Assembly: GCA_001724245.1 (NCBI GenBank)
Contig: MEDX01000058.1
Coordinates: forward strand, 1 to 25,687
DNA: 25,687 nt
Direction of reading: 5' to 3'
Source of the DNA: Fonticula-like sp. SCN 57-25
Lineage: Eukaryota > Nucleariida > Rotosphaerida
A program made the position numbers and the translations under genes. Below, piece by piece: positions 19,754 to 25,687 of this stretch (its first letter is position 1; each line of letters starts with the position of its first letter). Under the pieces are notes generated by a model. That model was not told where the DNA came from. It did not search any database and saw only the letters and a list, made by a program, of their open reading frames with translations.

Positions 19754-19836
19754 TGCTGGCCACCAAGGGTCGTATCACGTGATATCCAAAATTGCGCGCC
19801 GGTGGTCGGGTCAAGGCGTCGTGAGGGCCGGCCGGG
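19754..19836. promoter_or_regulatory. 83-bp bidirectional promoter with ATCACGTGAT palindrome
   Basis: The DCN1 and kinesin starts are only 83 bp apart. A perfect 10-bp palindrome ATCACGTGAT (19774-19783) lies in this gap. It shares the TCACGTGAT sequence seen twice in the 7314-7432 divergent promoter. A CACGTG-binding factor (bHLH type) acting on both genes is inferred. Confidence 0.6.
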
Positions 19837-22800
19837 ATGGCGACGACGGCGTCGACCGCGGAAGACGACTCTTCTGTGCGCGTGGCGCTGCGCATTCGCC
19901 CTCTTGTGGCGAAGGAGAAGAGCGACGGGTGCCAAGAGATTGCGCACCAGGTCGGGTCGCTGCCGCAGGTGAGCATCCGCGACAAGTCGTTTCAGTTTGA
20001 CTATGTTTTCGGGCAGCGGGCTGCTCAGGATCAGCTGTACACGACTTCTGTGCGGCCACTCGTTGACGCTTTTTTTGAGGGTTACAATGCTACGGTACTT
20101 GCCTACGGCCAGACCGGGTCGGGGAAGACGTTTACGATGGGGTCGGCGAACGAGGCCGCGCAGCCTACGGATGAGCTGCCTGCCGCGAGCGCACAGTCTG
20201 TCGGCGCGAGCAAAGGAGTCATCCCGCGCGCAGCGCTCGACATTTTTGAAAAGATGCGGGTGGCAAAGTCGCAGCGGGATGGCGATGGCGAGCCGCCATC
20301 GTTTGAGCTAAAGTACTCTTTCCTGGAACTCTACAATGAGGATCTCGTTGACCTGCTCAACCCGCGCAAGCGGGACGATCGCGAGCCGCTTCGCATGAGG
20401 GAAGCGCCACTAGGTGTTGAGCTGGTTGGAATAATAGAGGAGAGGGTATGCTCTTTATTTTCTTTTAGTTGCCGCGTTCTCACTTTGCGTGGCCAGATAG
20501 AGACAGCGGCCGAACTAGCGGCGTGCATCGCCTTTGGAACGCTTAACCGCACGACGGCAGCGACCGATATGAACGCCACGTCGTCACGATCGCATGCGAT
20601 TATTACTCTATTTTTGCGTCAGCGTCGGACTGTGCTGGTCCCAACCGGCGAGTCGTCCGACGGCGAGGAGTCGGCCGAGCCGCGCCGGCGTACCGAGGTC
20701 CTTTCGTCGCGCTTCCACTTTGTCGACCTCGCTGGCTCGGAGCGCCTTAAACGGACCAATGCCGTGGGCGAGCGCGCCAAGGAGGGAATCAATATTAATA
20801 TGGGCTTGCTCGCGCTGAGCCAGGTGATCAGCTGCCTCGGCGACGAGACCAAGCGCGGCGGGCACATTCCCTACCGGGACTCCAAGCTGACGCGGCTGCT
20901 GCAGAGCTCGCTCGGCGGCAACAACAAGACGCTCATGATTGCGTGCGCCAGCCCGGCTGACTCGAATTTTCTCGAGACCATGTCGACGCTGCAGTACGCC
21001 AACCGCGCGCGCAATATTAAGAACAAGGCGGTCGTCAATCAGGATATCGAGTCGCTCGAGCTGGACGATCTCCGGCGGGAGGTTCGCGAGCTCAGGCGGC
21101 AACTCCGGCGCAAGAGCGGCGGAGCCGGGTCAGATATGGAAGCGGCGGCCGAGCGTCAGCGGCTCGCCTTTTCCGTGTCGCAGCTTCAGGAGCAGCTCAA
21201 GTGCGCCACGGCAGAGATCGCACATCTCAAGGCATTGTCCGTTGGTCTGACGGGCAACCGAGACGAAGCAGTCGCAGGCCTTCTCGAGGACCAGCTTTCG
21301 CAGATCTCCACGCTCCAGTTTCAGCTTGCCGAGGCGCGGTCACGCCAGGCGGTCGCCCTGCCGCCAGGTTTGCCCGATTCGAGCGTCCAGCCTGCCACGC
21401 TGTCGGATGATGAACTGTCGGAAGCCGAGGAGGAAGAGGAAGAGGACGCGGACGACTCGCAGCTTGACCAGTCGTTTGGCGTCGACGATGATGGCGAATC
21501 TGACCGCAGCTCAGGCGACCAGAGTGCTGGCGCATCCCCTCTTTCCTCTGTTTCCCAAGATGGCGAGGATTCGGTGACGCGTCGTCTTGCCGCGCTGCAG
21601 GCAGCCATCACTGACAAGCAAGAGCTCATGGCCGAGCTTGAGGCGCGCGAGCATCAGCTCAACGAGCTTCGAGCGACCTTTGACGCGCGAATCAGCGAGC
21701 TGCTTCAAGAAAAGGTTCACCTGCTTCGCGCGCGCGATGACGCAATTGCTCGTGTCAAGATCGCCAAGGGCGCCGACCGCTCCCAACTCGAGGCGGCGCG
21801 CGAAAAGTATGAGCGCCAGATCAAGGCTCTGTCTGAGCAGATCGGCGCGCTCAAGGTGCAGGCGGCCGAGCAGGCGCGGCAGATGCGCGCGAAATCTATC
21901 CAGGACGGGCAGCTGTCGCAAATGCGGGCTGTCGTGGAAGATCTCAGGCGGCAGCGCCTCGATCTGCTGCGAAAGGTCCGCGAGGAGCAGCGGTCAATGC
22001 GCGCGGCCAAGCAGGAGATTGAGCGGGAGCTGAAGGTTCTACATGTCCGCGACGTGGCACGGTCGGCTCAGCTGCGGCGGCTCGAGCGCACGCATGAAGC
22101 GACGCGGGAGCAGCTTCGCCGCCGCCTTGAGGAGACGCGCGTCTATGCGAGGCAGAATTCTGATCGGCGGCAAGCTCCGTCCGCGCCCGTTTCCTTTAGC
22201 GCGCGTCGTACGGCCGATATTGATGCTCGGATGGAATCCAAGATGAACGTGATCCGGACCGAGACTGGGCGGGCCGCGTCGGCGCGCGAGCTCGAGCGGC
22301 TCCTGGACGACCTCGTTCGCCGGCGGGAGGAGCAGCTGGCAGGCCCAGCAGAGGCGTCTCGCGAGCAGCGCGTGTCGGGTCTTACTGTTCAGATGGCCGA
22401 GATCCAGGAAGCAATTGCGTCATCGGCGCCTGACATGTCGTCCGCATACAACAACGCGCTCGCGGCGCTCAATGGGCTCAGCTTGCAAGAGAGTCGCAAG
22501 TTGTTGCAGCTGTTTGTGGCGGAGCAGGTGTCGCTGAACGTGGCGCTGCGGCAGGCAGGACGGCGCGGAGGCATTACTATCGAGCCCGTCGCTTCTGCCG
22601 ATCGCACCAAGCCACCGCGTCCGCCGCTGGCAGGAGCGGCCGCTGCGTTGCCCGTCGTGAATGTGGAGCCGTTCCCGTCGACTGAGGCGGACGAAAAGGC
22701 GGCAGATCTGGCCTTGTTGACGGCGCCCATGACATCGCGATCCCGGTCGTCCAGCTTTACCGACGGCGTCTTTTCCCGTCTGACGTCTGCGCTTCCTTCT

Positions 22801-23835
22801 CCGTCGTCGTCTGCGGCGGCGCAGTTTGTTTCACGGGCTGCTCTCTCGAGCAAGGTGGGCGGCCCGCGGCGCGCGCTCGAGGTGGCCGGCACACTCTCTG
22901 GCCACTCGCACGCGGTGACGTCGGCCGTTTATATCGGCGATATTTTGGTTTCTGGCTCGCGCGATACGACTGTGCGCATTTGGGATTTATCACGAGGCGA
23001 GCCTGTCGCGACGCCGCTCGAGCACGATGGCCCCGTGCGTGCCCTTGCGTCACGGTCCACTATGCTCTTTGCGCTTCTCGACAATGGCATCTCTGTGTGG
23101 GACACGACCGCGCCGTGTCGGCAGCTCCGCACGATCCCGCTCGCATTTCATACCAAGCCGAGTGTGCTTCACGTCACGCCCGATGAGCGCTATCTTTTGG
23201 CGCCGACATCGACCGAGCCTGGCGTGCAGGTGTACGACCTGCGCATGCTATCGCCGCTGCGCACACTAAGGGGCCACTACCGGGATACGCCGCGCGGGTT
23301 TGCGTTTCTGCCGGGATTGCTCTTTACCGGGGCGCGCGACCGCCTCGTGCGCGCATACGATTTGCAGACGTTTGACCTTGTGGAGACCCTGCAGCCGCCC
23401 ATGCACGATCACCTGTTATGCATGTCTGCCGCTGGTGCGTTTTAGGTTTTGTCTCATATTTAACTGACATGTGGGCATGTGGGTGTTACAGATGGCCATG
23501 TCATTGTTGGAGGCGGCCACACGACGGGCTTCCTCAAACGCTGGGCCATCCCTAATGACTATCTATCGCGGCCAGCAGCGGGCGCGCCGATGAGCGTCAC
23601 GACCAAGGAGACGGTGAGCGCCCTGGCGAGCCCGTCATCTGCCCGCGGCTTGCTCCTTAGCGGCACACAAACGGGCGTGCTTCGGCTGTGGGATGCGCAG
23701 CGCATGGCGTCGTCGTGGGAGGCGGCGGCCAAGCACGAGGGACCTATCACAGGTATCGCTGAGCATTCCGAGAGGGCGCTGATCGCCACCGCATCGCAGG
23801 ACCGCACCCTTAAATTGTGGCGCTGGCGCGACTGA
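19837..23835 (+). CDS. Kinesin-4 family motor with C-terminal WD40 domain (KIF21-like)
   Basis: A 1,296-aa protein in three exons (19837-20445, 20497-23434 and 23492-23835). Intron 1 is 51 nt, in frame and without a stop, so it is easily retained by mistake. Removing it joins GIIEER to IETAAELA, as in kinesin-4 motors. Intron 2 is 57 nt. The N-terminal motor (about 1-370) has P-loop GQTGSGKT (91-98), switch I SSRSH (232-236), switch II DLAGSE (280-285) and the IPYRDSKLTRLLQ helix. The neck and a long coiled coil follow, broken by an acidic Ser/Glu/Asp-rich linker (about 515-570). From about residue 1000 a WD40 propeller appears (SGHSHAVTSAVY, SGSRDTTVRIWD, GARDRLVRAYD, TASQDRTLKLW). The motor plus WD40 tail is the KIF21 architecture; KIF21 motors pause microtubule growth. 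The start is the first ATG after the short divergent promoter. Confidence 0.92.
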
Positions 23836-23934
23836 ATGTTACTGTTGTATTATAAGCATGTTTGTGTATTTGAAGAAATGATAGTTCAACATTCAATTTT
23901 ACACCACGTCTGATAACGACAACACAAAAATGCA
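23836..23934. other. Kinesin 3' flank
   Basis: AT-rich 3' flank of the kinesin gene, adjoining the 3' edge of the broken retroelement. No clear gene. Confidence 0.4.
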
Positions 23935-25687
23935 TCGGCTTTAATATGTTGAAAAATGAACGACAGCACAAAATGCCATACAGCGGCAGTCGTTAGTAAG
24001 CAGGACGGCGCTGCCATCTTGCGAGGCGAGAGCGCGCATAACGAACATATGCTTGCTGATATGTCGGCCTGGCATAAAGCCTACTTGGTCTGTCATCAAG
24101 CCGACTTGATCCGGATGAACAACGACCTTGAGGTAGCCCTGAAGGCGCCGGTTTACCAGGTGCGCGTATAGCTTCATGTCGCAGTCGAGCGGGCGTGAAG
24201 GGACGCCAGGACGCGATGTGCTTGGAATCGCGGTCGGCCTTACGAAAAGAACCACGGATTCCTTCATACCGCGAGGAAGATTGCCACAGCGTAGCGAGTG
24301 GCGGATGCCTTGAACAGCAACAGCCCCACTTGCGTCCACAACTTGCGATAAAACTGCCATGGAAGCCCGTCGGGGCCGGGAGCCGCGCCGAGGTCGGCTC
24401 GCGACAGCGCGTTATGTAGCTCGAGGAGAGTTAAGCGTTTCGCGAGCGCCTTCCTTGCTGCCTCGTCGAAATCGGGCCGATAACACTATGAGCAAGCTCG
24501 TGGTCAAATAGATCATCAACGGCGACCTCAGCCAATAGCTCCTTGAAAAGCCCCGTGAAACGCGCAACGGCGCCGCCTTGCTTTGCGGGGATTCGTACAA
24601 CTCCTGCGGGTACGTTGCCTTGCTCATGGGCGCACAACGGACACAAGTGCAGACGCATAGAGTGTACAAGCATCTTCATGCAGGCGCACGACGTGGAAAG
24701 CATAGACACGCGCTTCGGCCTACGTCGCCGTCCAAAGGTTCTTGGTCGATGCCGACGTACAGAACGCTGCCGTCGCGCGCGCCAGCTCCGGCTTCGCCGA
24801 AGCAAGCGCATCGTAGCGAGCACGCGGTGCCTTGATGGCGGAAATTTCGAGTAATGGCGATCTCGCGCTTAAGCTTGGGCCAGCTCGACCAGGCGGCGCG
24901 TAGTCAACAAGAACGCAGTTGCACTCGAGCAAAATGCGTACGGCCGCGCATGCCTCCTCGTCGGCCAAGACAGACGGGTGCATACGCCATAAACGAGAGC
25001 TCTTGTGAGACGCCGTCAATTCCCCCTTTGGCGTCATCCGCCAAACACACGTTAAAATCGCCGTCAAGTACGACCCGTCCTCGAAGGTGCGGCCGCAGAT
25101 CTAGCGCTTCGCGTACATGCTGGTGCGGAAGACAAAAGGCGATCCGTTAGTGCCGCTCAGTCGGCTCGTAAGCCCTGGCGACGAGCATAGGCGGCAAAGA
25201 CGGCGCGGTGAACTCGGCCAGCCGCCAGCCGGTCGGCATGGAGCAGAATAATCGGCGTCAGCACCGACTCCGAAATTCGGCAAACAATAGCCACGCCGCA
25301 TGACAAATTAGCCGAGAGACGATTCGGGGCACGCACAGACAAGTGTGACAGGCGGCATCCGTTCGCGGCAGCCGGCCGCAATCTGACCTCTTGATGAACG
25401 CCAGAAAGAGGGGGCTGCAGCCAAACATTAAAACCGTGGCGCGACAAACAAAAAACTAAACGTACATTTAATGAATTAAACGAAACTGAAGCCTCATGAG
25501 CGCGCGGCTCATCTTCAACGCGGCCCGACCCCACAACAGGGGATACAAGAAACTTGCACGCCGATAGCATGATATCCATACGGTACGAGTCATATGCAGG
25601 GGTGGATTTGAGGGCTGACGTATCATGACATAGGAATCGTCTCCCACTAAGGGTTTGATTTGAATATGGCACGTCATGTCACACTAT
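23935..25687 (-). mobile_element. Broken non-LTR (LINE, L1-like) retrotransposon
   Basis: Degenerate ORF2-type sequence read right to left on the minus strand across shifting frames. Endonuclease pieces come first: GVAIVCR (about 25300) and the exonuclease-endonuclease-phosphatase hallmark GDFNVCLAD (about 25045-25075). A linker with WSSWPKLKREIA (about 24865-24900) follows. Then come reverse transcriptase motifs: GAAPGPDGLPWQFYRKLW (about 24335-24390), GNLPRGMKESVVLFV (about 24240-24285), DCDMKLYAHLVNRRL (about 24145-24190) and DQVGFMPGR (about 24065-24095). Frameshifts separate these blocks. The element stops before the catalytic YxDD block, so it is 3'-truncated and inactive. The window edge cuts its 5' part. 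The APGPDGLP and GFMPGR wording fits the L1/Tx1-like branch, which is inference. Confidence 0.82.

Noticed and set aside
1-25687. CRISPR array, prokaryotic operon or phage features
   Set aside because: No regularly spaced short repeats or ribosome binding sites are seen, and genes are interrupted by spliceosomal introns throughout.

Overview
The window looks like nuclear DNA of a compact fungal genome. Protein-coding genes carry many tiny spliceosomal introns (41-90 nt, most 43-57), with branch sites of the CTAAC/CTGAC type a short distance before the acceptor. The gene set includes a PEBP-type mitochondrial ribosomal protein mL38, a fungal R3H-associated protein, an RraA-like aldolase/decarboxylase, cullin-4, a DCN1-like neddylation factor, an ABCG half-transporter and a KIF21-like kinesin. 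I cannot fix the lineage. The WD40-tailed kinesin-4 and the L1-like retroelement hint at an early-diverging (for example zoosporic) fungus, but a basidiomycete is possible. All exon models below were built by hand from reading frame, splice signals and family conservation, and each spliced model has a length divisible by three.

Layout. (1) 1-4,839 is an AT-richer accessory block. It holds a tandem array, all on the minus strand, of five related small genes or relics that share a two-exon N-terminal 'header' module with conserved intron positions. Two genes (1011-1857 and 3485-4333) attach it to a tail with an H-C-C-C-C motif. One (2266-2947) attaches it to a two-helix membrane tail. One (4383-4839) has lost its tail. 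One (37-477) is dead. The array arose by a segmental duplication of about 2.48 kb plus a further truncating rearrangement. (2) 5,121-7,313 is an eight-exon WD40/coiled-coil/SAM protein, divergent from the RraA-like gene (7,433-8,159). (3) 8,680-10,110 is a CREST-superfamily membrane hydrolase. (4) 10,699-13,050 is a divergent pair: R3H protein and mL38. (5) 13,163-15,734 is CUL4, 16,016-18,439 an ABCG transporter and 18,750-19,753 DCN1, all on the minus strand. (6) 19,837-23,835 is the kinesin on the plus strand, divergent from DCN1 across only 83 bp. (7) 23,935-25,687 is a broken non-LTR retrotransposon on the minus strand, cut by the window edge.

Functional links: CUL4 and DCN1 act in the same pathway (cullin neddylation) and lie one gene apart. 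Two of the divergent promoters share a TCACGTGAT palindrome. The accessory header-tail family is the most likely place for something undescribed; its function is unknown. A second genome-scale signal is the 5' splice site: 38 of 42 introns start GT-R-C-G, unlike the usual GTAAGT/GTATGT.
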